Source: Candidatus Merdimorpha stercoravium
GTDB lineage: Bacteria; Bacteroidota; Bacteroidia; Flavobacteriales; UBA1820
Reading direction: 5' to 3'
Assembly (NCBI GenBank): GCA_018715295.1
Contig: DVLY01000090.1
Coordinates: forward strand, 1 to 14,109
DNA length: 14,109 bases
Part shown: positions 1-8,194 of the stretch, one piece after another
How the letters are laid out: the number at the start of each line of letters is the position of its first letter
Position numbering within the stretch: the first letter of the stretch is position 1
Made by a program: the position numbers and the translations under genes
Notes under the pieces: generated by a model
The model's database searches: none
What the model was told of the DNA's origin: nothing
Seen by the model: only the letters and a program-made list of their open reading frames with translations

Positions 1-28
1 GGGGCGCCGGCCTTTTGCTTGCTCGCCC
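1..28 (-). terminator. Probable one arm of a terminator hairpin downstream of ribB, cut by the window edge
   Basis: These bases begin 15 bases past the ribB stop. Read on the minus strand they start GGGCGAGCAAGCAAAAGG and continue CCGGCGCCCC. This closely resembles the left arm of the long hairpin at 10822-10874 (GGGCGGGCAAGCGAAAGG, then GCCGGAGCT): about 21 of 26 aligned positions match, with one single-base gap. The matching second arm would lie before base 1 and cannot be seen. The call is therefore an inference from similarity to a complete hairpin elsewhere in the window and from its place just after a gene end. GGCGCC within it is also self-complementary. Confidence 0.45.
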
Positions 29-43
29 GGACATTACGACCCC

Positions 44-679
44 TCAACGCCCTTCCACCTTCCGGCGGTAAGCGATCAAATCTTCGATCGAGATCATCTT
101 CAATCCGTATTCCCGAGCCACTTCCGCCAGCTGGGGCACACGCGCCATCGTCCCGTCGGGATTCATCACCTCGATCAATGCACCGGAGGGATACAGCCCC
201 GCAAGCCGCGCCATATCGACCACCGCTTCGGTATGTCCATTGCGCTCAAAAACGCCCCCCTGACGGGCACGCAACGGGAAAATATGCCCGGGGCGCCCCA
301 AGTCTTCCGGACGGGTCGCCGGATCGGCCAAAGCCCGCAAAGTAGCAGCCCGGTCGTGGGCTGATACGCCGGTGGTACATCCCCTTCCGAGCAGATCGAC
401 CGATACGGTAAACGGCGTGCCGAGCACCGAGGTATTCTCCTGCACCATCATCGGCAGCGCCAGGCGGTCGCAAACCTCGGGAGCCAAGGGCGCGCAAAGC
501 ACCCCACGGCCGCGCGAAAGCATGAAATTGACCGTATCCTGGGTCATGCTCTGGGCGGCGCACACAAAATCGCCTTCGTTTTCCCGGTCGGCGTCGTCCG
601 CTACGATGACGATGCGCCCGGCTTTGAAATCCTCCAGAGCGTCTTCTATCTTACTGAATATCCGTTTGGTTTCCTCCAT
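44..679 (-). CDS. ribB: 3,4-dihydroxy-2-butanone 4-phosphate synthase (RibB), stand-alone
   Basis: RibB converts D-ribulose 5-phosphate to L-3,4-dihydroxy-2-butanone 4-phosphate and formate in the cytoplasm, supplying the four-carbon unit for riboflavin. The 211-residue protein is one complete RibB domain. It has the acidic metal and substrate loop DDADRENEGD (28-37), GRGVLCAPL (57-65), the TTGVSAHDRA segment (102-111), GHIFPLRA with His132, and GHTEA with His149. The start ATG (677-679) lies inside the upstream permease gene, a 29-base overlap, with AGGAG four bases before it, so translation is probably coupled. The protein ends at ISIEDLIAYRRKVEGR, where fused RibBA enzymes of many Bacteroidota continue into GTP cyclohydrolase II. 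No such domain follows in the 43 bases left, so RibA must be encoded elsewhere. The family call is very secure. Confidence 0.96.
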   Translation of the reverse strand: MEETKRIFSKIEDALEDFKAGRIVIVADDADRENEGDFVCAAQSMTQDTVNFMLSRGRGVLCAPLAPEVCDRLALPMMVQENTSVLGTPFTVSVDLLGRGCTTGVSAHDRAATLRALADPATRPEDLGRPGHIFPLRARQGGVFERNGHTEAVVDMARLAGLYPSGALIEVMNPDGTMARVPQLAEVAREYGLKMISIEDLIAYRRKVEGR

Positions 680-2186
680 TTTTCTCCTTTGGTTTGTTCA
701 AACGTATTTTTTGCTTGTATTTCTGCGGCACCTTCGCCCACAGGCGGTCGAAAAGATTGAGCAGCGGGTCGAGATTGACGATCACTTTGTCCTTGGTCGC
801 GCGATACGTCAGCCATATCCCGAACGGCAACAGGATCCACGTGGGCAGCCACCGCGCCGATACCACATCCAGCGAACCTTCCTTGCCCATGCGCTCGGCG
901 GACATAAAGAGGATGTTGTACAGCACGAAGATCGATATGGCCACCACCACCGGAAGACCGATGCCGCCTTTACGGATCAAAGCCCCGAGAGGCGCCCCGA
1001 CGAAAAACAGCACGATCACCAGAAAAGCCAAAGCGTATTTGCGCTGGATCTCCAAGCCGTAGTTGTTGACCTCCTCCGACTGATGGCGCAAGGCACGTAC
1101 CTTCGTCTCGGTAAGCGACTCGGTGGCCTGGCGCACCTTGTCGACCGCCGAGCGGTAAACTTCGACCATTTTGTAGCGGGGATTGTCCTGAAGATAACTC
1201 AACACCTCCCGGAGGGTATCGGTCTTTACCGACTCCGTTTCGGCATAAGCGGTCATGATGCTGTCCGAAGGGAGGGTCATGAGAAAATTTCGCAACTCGA
1301 AATCCCGGGCCGAATTGCGGATAAACTCCGTATAACTGCCCTTGAGCGAATCCAAGGCTACGTTCAACTGTTCGATGTCGAGCATCGTATAGCGGTCTTT
1401 CTCGTCTTTTCCCTGCCGGATATCGTCCATGGTAAACGAAGAGATGTCGATCGGGAAAACCTGCTTGACAAACGTGGACTTGTTGCCTGCCTGACGCGCA
1501 CGGCGCACGAAACGCGCTTCGACATCGTCGTCGTACATCTGGCCGTTGTACAGGGTGAGGAGCATGTAGCGCTTGTCGGGCGTGGTGGTGATCGACCCGC
1601 TCTCGGCGCGGATGATGGTGGTGGCTCCCATCCGGTTGCGCAGGTCGTGGATCAGCACATCGCGGATGCTGTCGCGCTGGGGGTCCTCGGTGGGGGCCTT
1701 TTCCATCACCCGGATCGAAAAGTCCGACAGGGTAACGAACACCCCCGGCTCGATGCTCAAGGCCGGTTTTTTGTTGATGATGTTGAGCATCATGTTTTCG
1801 TACTTGAAATTGGCGTACGGGATCACTTTGTTGGAAAACACAAAAGCGCCGATGGCCACGAAACCCATCAGGATGATGAGCGAACGCATGATGCGCGAAA
1901 GCGGGATGCCGGAAGCCTTGAACGCGGTCAATTCGCTGTTTTCGGACAGATTGCCGAAGGTCATGATCGAGGCCAGCAGGATAGACACCGGCAGCGACAT
2001 GGGCACCATCACGGCCGAGAGGTACATCATCATCTCGGCGATGGGCAGAAAACCGATCCCCTTGCCGATGATATCGTCCGCATAGAGCCACAGCACCTGC
2101 AACACGAAGACCAGCAGCACCACGAAAAATGCTGCGAAGAACGGCAACAGGAAAGACTTGAGGACGTATCGGTCGAGGATCTTCAT
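651..2186 (-). CDS. LptF/LptG (YjgP/YjgQ) family permease
   Basis: The protein belongs to the inner-membrane permease family that, with the LptB ATPase, extracts lipopolysaccharide and passes it to the periplasmic bridge. It has 511 residues. Three N-terminal membrane helices lie at about 11-33, 52-75 and 100-120, the last followed by the family-typical SNKVIPYANF. A periplasmic region of about 250 residues comes next, then three C-terminal helices at about 385-405, 412-430 and 448-465. The segment GAPLGALIRKGGIGLPVV between helices 4 and 5 is typical. It is much longer than E. coli LptF (about 366 aa), because of the periplasmic region, as is usual in this phylum. The tail after the last helix is basic and Lys-rich. 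The start ATG lies 9 bases after the lolA stop. LptF cannot be told from LptG by sequence alone, so no symbol is given. Confidence 0.92.
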   Translation of the reverse strand: MKILDRYVLKSFLLPFFAAFFVVLLVFVLQVLWLYADDIIGKGIGFLPIAEMMMYLSAVMVPMSLPVSILLASIMTFGNLSENSELTAFKASGIPLSRIMRSLIILMGFVAIGAFVFSNKVIPYANFKYENMMLNIINKKPALSIEPGVFVTLSDFSIRVMEKAPTEDPQRDSIRDVLIHDLRNRMGATTIIRAESGSITTTPDKRYMLLTLYNGQMYDDDVEARFVRRARQAGNKSTFVKQVFPIDISSFTMDDIRQGKDEKDRYTMLDIEQLNVALDSLKGSYTEFIRNSARDFELRNFLMTLPSDSIMTAYAETESVKTDTLREVLSYLQDNPRYKMVEVYRSAVDKVRQATESLTETKVRALRHQSEEVNNYGLEIQRKYALAFLVIVLFFVGAPLGALIRKGGIGLPVVVAISIFVLYNILFMSAERMGKEGSLDVVSARWLPTWILLPFGIWLTYRATKDKVIVNLDPLLNLFDRLWAKVPQKYKQKIRLNKPKEKNGGNQTDIQ

Positions 2187-2195
2187 GAGGCGAGA

Positions 2196-2837
2196 TTACG
2201 GCCGGGCTATGTAGTACCCGTTCTGTTCGTATTTCTTTGCATCGAAACGGTAGAGGGAGTCGGCCGCCCCTTCCCCGCGCACGATCGAGACGATGTCCAA
2301 CACGGTATGCGAACCGTCCCGCGCCACGTCCTCCACCCGCACCGGCATCCCGGTGGCGGTGTCGATGCCTACCAGCACGTACTGCGAAGGGTTGTCCTGT
2401 TCGCGGGGCATCAGCCGGAGATACTGCACCGTTCCTTCCCGGCGGTCGGTTCGCGGGGTGAACGTATCGGCAAAGCGCCTCAAGATGGCCTGCACCGATC
2501 CCAAGGCCGAGGCTTCCGGATCGGAAACGCTGCGCACGGTTACTTCCTGCTCGGCATCCATCACCGTGTAGGTGTACTGCCCGTCGCTGAACAAGGTAAA
2601 CTCGTCGGTCTCCACCCGGTAACGGTCGCCCCGGGCGTACATCGTCCCCGGCTGGGGAGAAGCTTGCGGATAGGTGTACACGAAGTCGGCCCGATAGTCG
2701 GCCATCGATTCCAGCACGGACACCGTGCGGTCGAGCAGACGCTGCGCGTACGAATTGTCCTGCGCTGAGACTTGACTACCTGCGGCACCGAGCAGCAAGA
2801 GAAAAATATAGGCTATGTTATTTTTCATCCTTTTCAT
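2196..2837 (-). CDS. lolA: LolA-like outer-membrane lipoprotein carrier
   Basis: LolA is the periplasmic chaperone that carries lipoproteins from the LolCDE complex to the outer membrane. From the ATG at 2835-2837 the protein has 213 residues. A TTG at 2841-2843 and an ATG at 2826-2828 are in-frame alternatives; the chosen start lies 10 bases after the ftsK stop. The N-terminus MKRMKNN, a hydrophobic core and VSA-QDNS form a signal peptide with a signal peptidase I site. There is no lipobox Cys, so a soluble periplasmic protein is expected. The mature part has the LolA-type half-barrel pattern: YRADFVYTY, a TLFSDGQYTYTVM strand pair, and VLVGIDTATGMPVRVEDVA. Overall similarity to proteobacterial LolA is low, as is usual for this phylum. 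The neighbours, ftsK before it and an Lpt permease after it, support the assignment. Confidence 0.85.
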   Translation of the reverse strand: MKRMKNNIAYIFLLLLGAAGSQVSAQDNSYAQRLLDRTVSVLESMADYRADFVYTYPQASPQPGTMYARGDRYRVETDEFTLFSDGQYTYTVMDAEQEVTVRSVSDPEASALGSVQAILRRFADTFTPRTDRREGTVQYLRLMPREQDNPSQYVLVGIDTATGMPVRVEDVARDGSHTVLDIVSIVRGEGAADSLYRFDAKKYEQNGYYIARP

Positions 2838-2847
2838 GGGCAATGCG

Positions 2848-5340
2848 TTAAAACGGCATGTCTTCTTTTCCTTCCTCCGGCACCGGTCCGTCGCCGTAGA
2901 GAATCCGGTTGAGCGAAGCCTCGTCCTGCACCAGGACCTCGCGCGCCTTCGAGCCGTTGAACGGACCGATGATCCCCGCGGCTTCCAACTGATCGACGAT
3001 CCGCCCCGCCCGGTTGAACCCGATGGACATCTTGCGCTGGATCACCGAAGCCGACCCTTGCTGGAGCGCAACGACGATGCGCGCCGCCTCCTCGAACTTC
3101 GGGTCGCGTTCCATCGGATCGCCCGAAGCTCCGCCCGAGCCTCCTTCGCCGTCCCGTTCACCGGAATACTCGGGCAGCAGGAACGCATCGGGATAGCCTT
3201 TCTGCGCCCCGATAAAATCGCAAATCTCCTCGACCTCCGGCGTATCGATAAAGGCGCACTGCACGCGGGTCATTTCATTGCCGGCCGAGAACAGCATGTC
3301 GCCCTTCCCGATGAGCTGCTCGGCGCCCGAGGCATCGAGGATAGTGCGGGAATCTATCTTGGAGGTAACCCGGAAAGCGATCCGCGCCGGGAAGTTGGCT
3401 TTGATCAGTCCCGTGATGACATTGACCGAAGGACGCTGGGTGGCAATGATCAAGTGGATGCCGACGGCCCGGGCCAACTGCGCCAAACGCGCAATGGGGG
3501 TTTCCACTTCCTTGCCGGCGGTCATGATCAGGTCGGCGAACTCGTCCACCACCAGGACGATGTACGGGAGGTAGCGGTGCCCCTTCTCGGGGTTCAGGCG
3601 CCGGGCGACGAACTTGGCATTGTACTCCTTGATGTTGCGCACGTACGCATCCTTGAGCAAGTCGTACCGCTGGTCCATCTCCATGCACAGGGAATTGAGC
3701 GTATAGATGACTTTGGTCGTATCGGTGATGATGGCCTCCTGCGAGTCGGGCAACTTGGCCAGATAGTGCCGTTCGATCTTGTTGTAGAGGGTCAGTTCCA
3801 CCTTTTTGGGGTCCACCAGCACGAACTTGACCTGCGAGGGGTGCTTCTTGTAGAGCAGCGAAGCGATCACGGCGTTGAGGCCCACCGACTTTCCCTGTCC
3901 GGTAGCTCCGGCCATGAGCAGATGCGGCATCTTGGTCAGGTCGAAAACCACCGTTTCGTTGGAAATGTTCTTGCCGATGGCGACCGGCAATTCCATCTGG
4001 GCGGTCTGGAACTTGAGCGAAGAGACCACCGAATTCATCGACACCAGCGAAGGCTCTTTGTTGGGCACCTCGATGCCGATGGTCCCTTTTCCGGGGATGG
4101 GGGCGATGATGCGGATCCCCAGGGCCGAGAGCGAGAGGGCGATGTCGTCTTCGAGGTTCTTGATCTTCGAGACCTTCACCCCGGGAGCGGGGATGATCTC
4201 GTACAGGGTAACGGTGGGCCCGATGGTGGAATGGATGTGCGCGATGTCGATGTTGTAGTTCTTGAGCGTCTCGACGATCCGCCGGCGGTTGGCGATCACT
4301 TCTTCCTTGTCGACATTGATCCCTTCGTTGTCGAACTTGCGCAGGAGCTTGATCGGAGGAAATTCGTATCCGGGCAGATCGAGCGTGGGGTCGTATTCGC
4401 CGAACTGCTCCACCACGCGGCGAGCCGCATCGTCGTCCAGTTCGCTCTCCTGGGAAGCTACCGTCATGGTGTATTCCACACCGTCTTCCTGTTCGTGCAG
4501 GGTTTCCCCTTCCCCGGGGAGACCTTCCGAAGGTGCATCGGGACAGCGGTCCTCGACGGCATAGTGCTCCTCTTCGGGGTTTTCTTCCTCCGCCGGAACC
4601 TCTTCCGGTTCTTCATTTTCCTCCTGCTGTTCTTCTACCGCATAGGTTTCAGCCTCCTCTTGAGCAGGAGAAGAAGGCTCCTGAGGCTGCGCCAACTGAG
4701 CGATCTGCCGGTCCTGCGCTTCTTTTTCCTCCTGCAGGCGGGCGGCTTCCTCCCGGCGGGCTTGCTGCTCGGCCAGGCGTTGTTCCCGCACCTGGTTGAG
4801 CTTTTCCGAGGTAATGCCGTAGTGCAGGATGGCCCACACGATGGGCAGCAGCGCCAGCAGAATGGGAAGTCCCCAGCCGATATAGCCCCGCAACAGGTCG
4901 TTGAGGCGGTATCCCCAGGCTCCGGAGTAATCGGACGAGATATACGCCAGCACCACCGACAGCCAGAGACCCCACCCGATCATCTTGGCACAGAACAGGG
5001 CGATGCGCGAGAAAGGTTTGTCCAAGGCTACTACAGCGGCGATGGCAAAACCTACGGCGAGGAGGAAAAAGGTGGAGATGCCCATGCGGTCCATCAGGGC
5101 ATAGCTGATGTAGTAACCGGCCTTGCCCAGCAGATTGGCATAGCGTTCCCCGGCCTGGACGCTCTGGTCGCCCGCGCCGGTAAACAGGTAGGAGATGCAC
5201 GCCAGGGCGATCATCACCAGCACGAGGGCGGCGACCACGGCGGCAATCACGCGCGCGGTCTTCCCGTCCTGCGGGCGGGAAGACCGCGCGCGCGAGGATT
5301 TTTTCGTATCGGATGTCGTTTTCTTTTTCTTTCTGACCAT
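2848..5340 (-). CDS. ftsK: DNA translocase FtsK
   Basis: FtsK is the septum-anchored DNA pump that clears chromosome termini during division and activates XerCD at dif. The 830-residue protein starts with a basic tail (MVRKKKKTT), then about four membrane helices between residues 30 and 175. A Lys/Gln/Glu coiled-coil stretch and a strongly Glu-rich linker occupy about 180-285. The motor follows: Walker A GATGQGKS with Lys484, and Walker B VLVVDEFADL with Asp599 and Glu600. After it come IATQRPSVNVITG and the C-terminal gamma winged helix (VIQRKMSIGFNRAGRIVDQL), which reads the polar KOPS-type sequences. All key residues are present. Length is usual for Bacteroidota and much shorter than E. 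coli FtsK. It is the first gene of the minus-strand cluster, divergent from valS. No strong ribosome-binding site precedes the ATG. Confidence 0.97.
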   Translation of the reverse strand: MVRKKKKTTSDTKKSSRARSSRPQDGKTARVIAAVVAALVLVMIALACISYLFTGAGDQSVQAGERYANLLGKAGYYISYALMDRMGISTFFLLAVGFAIAAVVALDKPFSRIALFCAKMIGWGLWLSVVLAYISSDYSGAWGYRLNDLLRGYIGWGLPILLALLPIVWAILHYGITSEKLNQVREQRLAEQQARREEAARLQEEKEAQDRQIAQLAQPQEPSSPAQEEAETYAVEEQQEENEEPEEVPAEEENPEEEHYAVEDRCPDAPSEGLPGEGETLHEQEDGVEYTMTVASQESELDDDAARRVVEQFGEYDPTLDLPGYEFPPIKLLRKFDNEGINVDKEEVIANRRRIVETLKNYNIDIAHIHSTIGPTVTLYEIIPAPGVKVSKIKNLEDDIALSLSALGIRIIAPIPGKGTIGIEVPNKEPSLVSMNSVVSSLKFQTAQMELPVAIGKNISNETVVFDLTKMPHLLMAGATGQGKSVGLNAVIASLLYKKHPSQVKFVLVDPKKVELTLYNKIERHYLAKLPDSQEAIITDTTKVIYTLNSLCMEMDQRYDLLKDAYVRNIKEYNAKFVARRLNPEKGHRYLPYIVLVVDEFADLIMTAGKEVETPIARLAQLARAVGIHLIIATQRPSVNVITGLIKANFPARIAFRVTSKIDSRTILDASGAEQLIGKGDMLFSAGNEMTRVQCAFIDTPEVEEICDFIGAQKGYPDAFLLPEYSGERDGEGGSGGASGDPMERDPKFEEAARIVVALQQGSASVIQRKMSIGFNRAGRIVDQLEAAGIIGPFNGSKAREVLVQDEASLNRILYGDGPVPEEGKEDMPF

Positions 5341-5504
5341 AAGAGAGCGGCCGAAACCCCGGTCGGGAGGAGGTGTTTTTTTCCTCCGCAGGGCGTTTTC
5401 ATGCCATTATGTGTGCGCGAAGTTACGCAAAAGTGATTAAATTTGCATCTTCGAGCCGAAAGATTAATTTTCACACCGACATAACACAAAAAGCCATAAA
5501 AAAC
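5341..5504. other. Divergent intergenic region between ftsK and valS
   Basis: These 164 bases separate the starts of ftsK (minus) and valS (plus). A TAnnTTTG match for valS lies at 5438-5445. For ftsK the best candidate is TAACTTCG, reading 5425 down to 5418, one base off the consensus and without a clear -33 TTTG; I do not call it a promoter. In the presumed ftsK leader, GGAGG and CCTCC flank a nine-base A-rich loop (5369-5387), which could form a short hairpin. The half near valS is AT-rich and the half near ftsK is GC-rich. I see no small ORF worth calling. Confidence 0.6.
5438..5445 (+). promoter_or_regulatory. Candidate -7 promoter box for valS
   Basis: TAAATTTG matches the Bacteroidota -7 consensus TAnnTTTG exactly and lies 59 bases before the valS ATG, giving a leader of about 50 bases. 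At the expected -33 position (about 5412-5418) there is only a weak TGTG, so the match is partial. The eight-base motif has four free or weak positions and can occur by chance. Its place in a divergent gap in an AT-rich patch supports it. Confidence 0.4.
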
Positions 5505-8132
5505 ATGGACATACCTTCGAAGTACGACCCGAAAGACCTGGAGGACAAATGGTACGATTACTGGATGCAAGGCGGTTACTTCCACTCGGAAGTCGACCCT
5601 TCACGCAAACCCTACACCATCGTCATTCCCCCGCCGAACGTCACCGGGGTGCTTCACATGGGGCACATGATGAACAACACCATCCAGGACCTTCTGGTGC
5701 GCCGCGCCCGGATGAAAGGTTACAATGCCTGCTGGGTGCCGGGCATGGACCACGCCTCGATCGCTACGGAAGCCAAGGTGGTGGCCCGCCTGAAGGAACA
5801 GGGGATCAAGAAAACCGACCTCACGCGCGAGCAATTCCTGGAGCACGCCTGGAACTGGACCCACGAGCACGGGGGCATCATCCTCCAACAGCTCAAGAAA
5901 CTGGGCGCCTCCTGCGACTGGGACCGCACCAAGTTCACCATGGACGAGGACTTGTCCCGCGCCGTTACGCACGTATTCGTCGACCTGTACGACAAGGGGC
6001 TCATCTACCGCGGATACCGCATGGTCAACTGGGACCCGGAAGCCCTCACCACCGTCTCGGACGAAGAAGTGGTCTATGTCGAACAACAAGGCAAACTGTA
6101 CTACCTGCGTTACTACGTGGAAGGCACCGATGACTATGTCGTAGTGGCCACCACCCGTCCCGAAACCATCTTCGGCGATACGGCCATGTGCATCAACCCG
6201 AACGACCCGCGCTACCGGCACCTTCGCGGCAAACGCGTCATCGTGCCCATCGCCGGACGCAGCATCCCGGTGATCGAAGACGAATACGTGGACATCGAAT
6301 TCGGTACCGGCTGTCTGAAGGTAACCCCGGCACACGACGTCAACGACAAGATGCTGGGCGACAAATACGGCCTGGAGGTCATCGACATCTTCAACGACGA
6401 CGCCACCCTCAACCAATACGGACTGCACTACCAGGGCATGGACCGTTTCGCGGTGCGCAAGGCCATCGAAAAGGAACTGGCCGAAAAGGGTCTGTTGGAA
6501 AAAGTGGAAGCCTACACCAACAAGGTAGGCACCTCCGAACGCACCAAAGCGGTGATCGAGCCGAAAGTCTCCCTGCAATGGTTCCTCAAGATGGAACACC
6601 TGGCCAAACCCGCCCTGGAAGCCGTCATGAGCGACCAGATCCGCTTCGTCCCCGAAAAGTTCAAGAACACCTACCGCTACTGGATGGAAAACGTCCACGA
6701 CTGGAGCATCTCGCGCCAACTGTGGTGGGGACACCGCATCCCGGCCTATTATTACGGAACGGGAGCCAATGACTTCGTGGTGGCCGAAACCCTCGACCAG
6801 GCTGTGGAGAAAGCCCGCCAAAAGACCGGCAACCCCGCCCTGCAAGCCGCAGACCTGACCCAGGACCCCGATGCGCTCGATACATGGTTTTCCTCGTGGC
6901 TGTGGCCGATGTCCGTCTTCGACGGCGTCCTGCATCCGGATAACCCCGAGATCCAATACTACTACCCGACCAACGACCTGGTTACCGCCCCGGACATCAT
7001 TTTCTTCTGGGTAGCGCGCATGATCATGGCCGGATACGAATACCGGGGCGAGAAACCTTTCCGCCACGTGTACTTTACCGGCACGGTGCGCGACAAGCTG
7101 GGCCGCAAGATGTCCAAATCGCTGGGCAACTCGCCCGACCCCATCGAACTGATGAAGCAATACGGGGCGGATTCCGTCCGGCTCGGGATGCTGCTCACCG
7201 CACCGGCGGGCAACGATTTCCCGTTCGACACCGACCTGTGCAAACAGGGCGCCGGGTTCTGCAACAAGATATGGAACGCATTCCGTCTGGTACAGGGATG
7301 GCAGCAGGACGAAACGGCCGCCGAAACCCCGGCCGCACAGGCTGCCGAACTGTGGTTTGAAAACCGCCTGAACGCCGCCGTAGCCGAGATCGACGCCCTG
7401 TACGACGAATTCCGCCTCTCGGAAGCGCTGATGGCTACCTACAAACTCATTTGGGACGATTTCTGCTCGTGGTACCTCGAAGCCGTCAAACCGCCTTACG
7501 GGCAGCCCGTGGCAGCCGCCACCTACCGCCGGGTGATCGCCCACTTCGAGGCCTTGCTCAAGCTGATCCACCCCATCATGCCTTTCATCTCGGAAGAGTT
7601 GTGGCAGGCCATCACCCCCCGCACGAAAGAACAGGCGCTGATCGTCGCCCCTTGGCCCGAGGCCGGGCCGGTGGATCGGGATGTACTCGACCGTTTCGAC
7701 TATACCGCCGAACTGATCGCCTCGGTACGCGCCGTACGCCAGGAAAAAGGCATCTCGCCCAAAGACCCGCTGCAGGTGCTCACGCAGGATAAAAGCCCGC
7801 TGATCATCGACACCCTGGTCGAAAAACTGGCTGGAGTGGCTTCGATCGGCCTTGCGGAGGAAAAGCCCGCCGGAGCCGTTTCGTTCCTGGTACGCACGCA
7901 GGAATACTTCATCCCGCTGGGCGATCGCATCGACCGGGAAGCGGAACGGGAAAAACTGGAAAAGGAACTCCAGTACACCGAAGGCTTCCTGGCGAGTGTC
8001 CGTAAAAAATTGTCCAACGAACGCTTCGTCCATTCCGCCCCGGCTGCCGTGGTGGAAATGGAACGCAAGAAGGAAGCCGATGCGCTGTCCAAGATCGAAA
8101 CGATCCGACAAGCCCTCCAGGCTCTTTCCTGA
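5505..8132 (+). CDS. valS: Valine-tRNA ligase (valyl-tRNA synthetase)
   Basis: ValS charges tRNA-Val with valine in the cytoplasm and removes mischarged threonine through its editing domain. The ATG at 5505 gives 875 residues, beginning MDIPSKYDPKDLEDKWYDYW. The frame stays open upstream to 5373, but those residues do not resemble any ValS N-terminus. Class I signatures are the HIGH box HMGH (51-54) in PPNVTGVLHMGH and KMSKS (535-539). The editing domain is marked by ATTRPETIFGDTA and HDVNDKMLGDKYGL. The anticodon-binding region follows KMSKS (FCNKIWNAFRL, SRQLWWGHR lies before it). From about 805 on, charged heptads (EAEREKLEKELQY) form the C-terminal coiled-coil arm typical of ValS. It is a single-gene unit between a promoter candidate and an intrinsic terminator. 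Confidence 0.98.
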   Translation: MDIPSKYDPKDLEDKWYDYWMQGGYFHSEVDPSRKPYTIVIPPPNVTGVLHMGHMMNNTIQDLLVRRARMKGYNACWVPGMDHASIATEAKVVARLKEQGIKKTDLTREQFLEHAWNWTHEHGGIILQQLKKLGASCDWDRTKFTMDEDLSRAVTHVFVDLYDKGLIYRGYRMVNWDPEALTTVSDEEVVYVEQQGKLYYLRYYVEGTDDYVVVATTRPETIFGDTAMCINPNDPRYRHLRGKRVIVPIAGRSIPVIEDEYVDIEFGTGCLKVTPAHDVNDKMLGDKYGLEVIDIFNDDATLNQYGLHYQGMDRFAVRKAIEKELAEKGLLEKVEAYTNKVGTSERTKAVIEPKVSLQWFLKMEHLAKPALEAVMSDQIRFVPEKFKNTYRYWMENVHDWSISRQLWWGHRIPAYYYGTGANDFVVAETLDQAVEKARQKTGNPALQAADLTQDPDALDTWFSSWLWPMSVFDGVLHPDNPEIQYYYPTNDLVTAPDIIFFWVARMIMAGYEYRGEKPFRHVYFTGTVRDKLGRKMSKSLGNSPDPIELMKQYGADSVRLGMLLTAPAGNDFPFDTDLCKQGAGFCNKIWNAFRLVQGWQQDETAAETPAAQAAELWFENRLNAAVAEIDALYDEFRLSEALMATYKLIWDDFCSWYLEAVKPPYGQPVAAATYRRVIAHFEALLKLIHPIMPFISEELWQAITPRTKEQALIVAPWPEAGPVDRDVLDRFDYTAELIASVRAVRQEKGISPKDPLQVLTQDKSPLIIDTLVEKLAGVASIGLAEEKPAGAVSFLVRTQEYFIPLGDRIDREAEREKLEKELQYTEGFLASVRKKLSNERFVHSAPAAVVEMERKKEADALSKIETIRQALQALS

Positions 8133-8158
8133 ACGCCAAGACACGAAAAAGACAAAAA

Positions 8159-8193
8159 AAAGGTACGGTTATCGAAAGAATAACCGTACCTTT
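8159..8193 (+). terminator. Intrinsic terminator after valS
   Basis: A perfect 14-base inverted repeat (8159-8172, AAAGGTACGGTTAT, with 8180-8193) encloses a seven-base loop. It is preceded by an A-rich run and followed by GTGTATT. It begins 26 bases after the valS stop. The stem can form on either strand, but the only gene ending here is valS. The T-tract is just the three T at the stem base plus a T-rich tail, so efficiency may be moderate. Confidence 0.75.
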
Positions 8194-8194
8194 G
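8187..8194 (+). promoter_or_regulatory. Candidate -7 promoter box for rsmI-recJ, inside the valS terminator
   Basis: TACCTTTG fits the Bacteroidota -7 consensus TAnnTTTG exactly. It lies in the downstream arm of the terminator hairpin, followed by TGTATT. A -33 TTTG at the expected distance (about 8164-8168) is not apparent. If used, transcription would start near 8200 and give rsmI a leader of about 118 bases. Confidence 0.42.

Noticed and set aside
372..2768. A 798-residue open frame on the plus strand opposite ribB, the permease and lolA
   Set aside because: It crosses three well-supported genes on the other strand, is rich in His, Arg and Gln, and has no domain. It is the antisense shadow expected in GC-rich coding DNA with few stops.
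4560..4800. Glu-rich repeats in the ftsK linker as a separate repeat element
   Set aside because: Acidic low-complexity linkers between the membrane part and the motor are normal for FtsK. Only YAVE recurs, with no DNA-level repeat.
5418..5425. TAACTTCG as the ftsK promoter on the minus strand
   Set aside because: It is one base off the consensus and has no -33 TTTG at the expected distance. It is too weak to call.
2815..5436. An 873-residue open frame opposite ftsK
   Set aside because: ftsK is certain from its motifs. The opposite frame is Asp/His/Arg-rich without recognisable folds, so it is a shadow.
5373..5504. N-terminal extension of valS by 44 residues
   Set aside because: The extension runs through the candidate promoter and an AT-rich leader, is unlike ValS proteins, and the ATG at 5505 gives the family N-terminus.
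5601..8144. An 847-residue open frame opposite valS
   Set aside because: The same codon-bias effect. It mirrors valS codons and shows no motif of its own.
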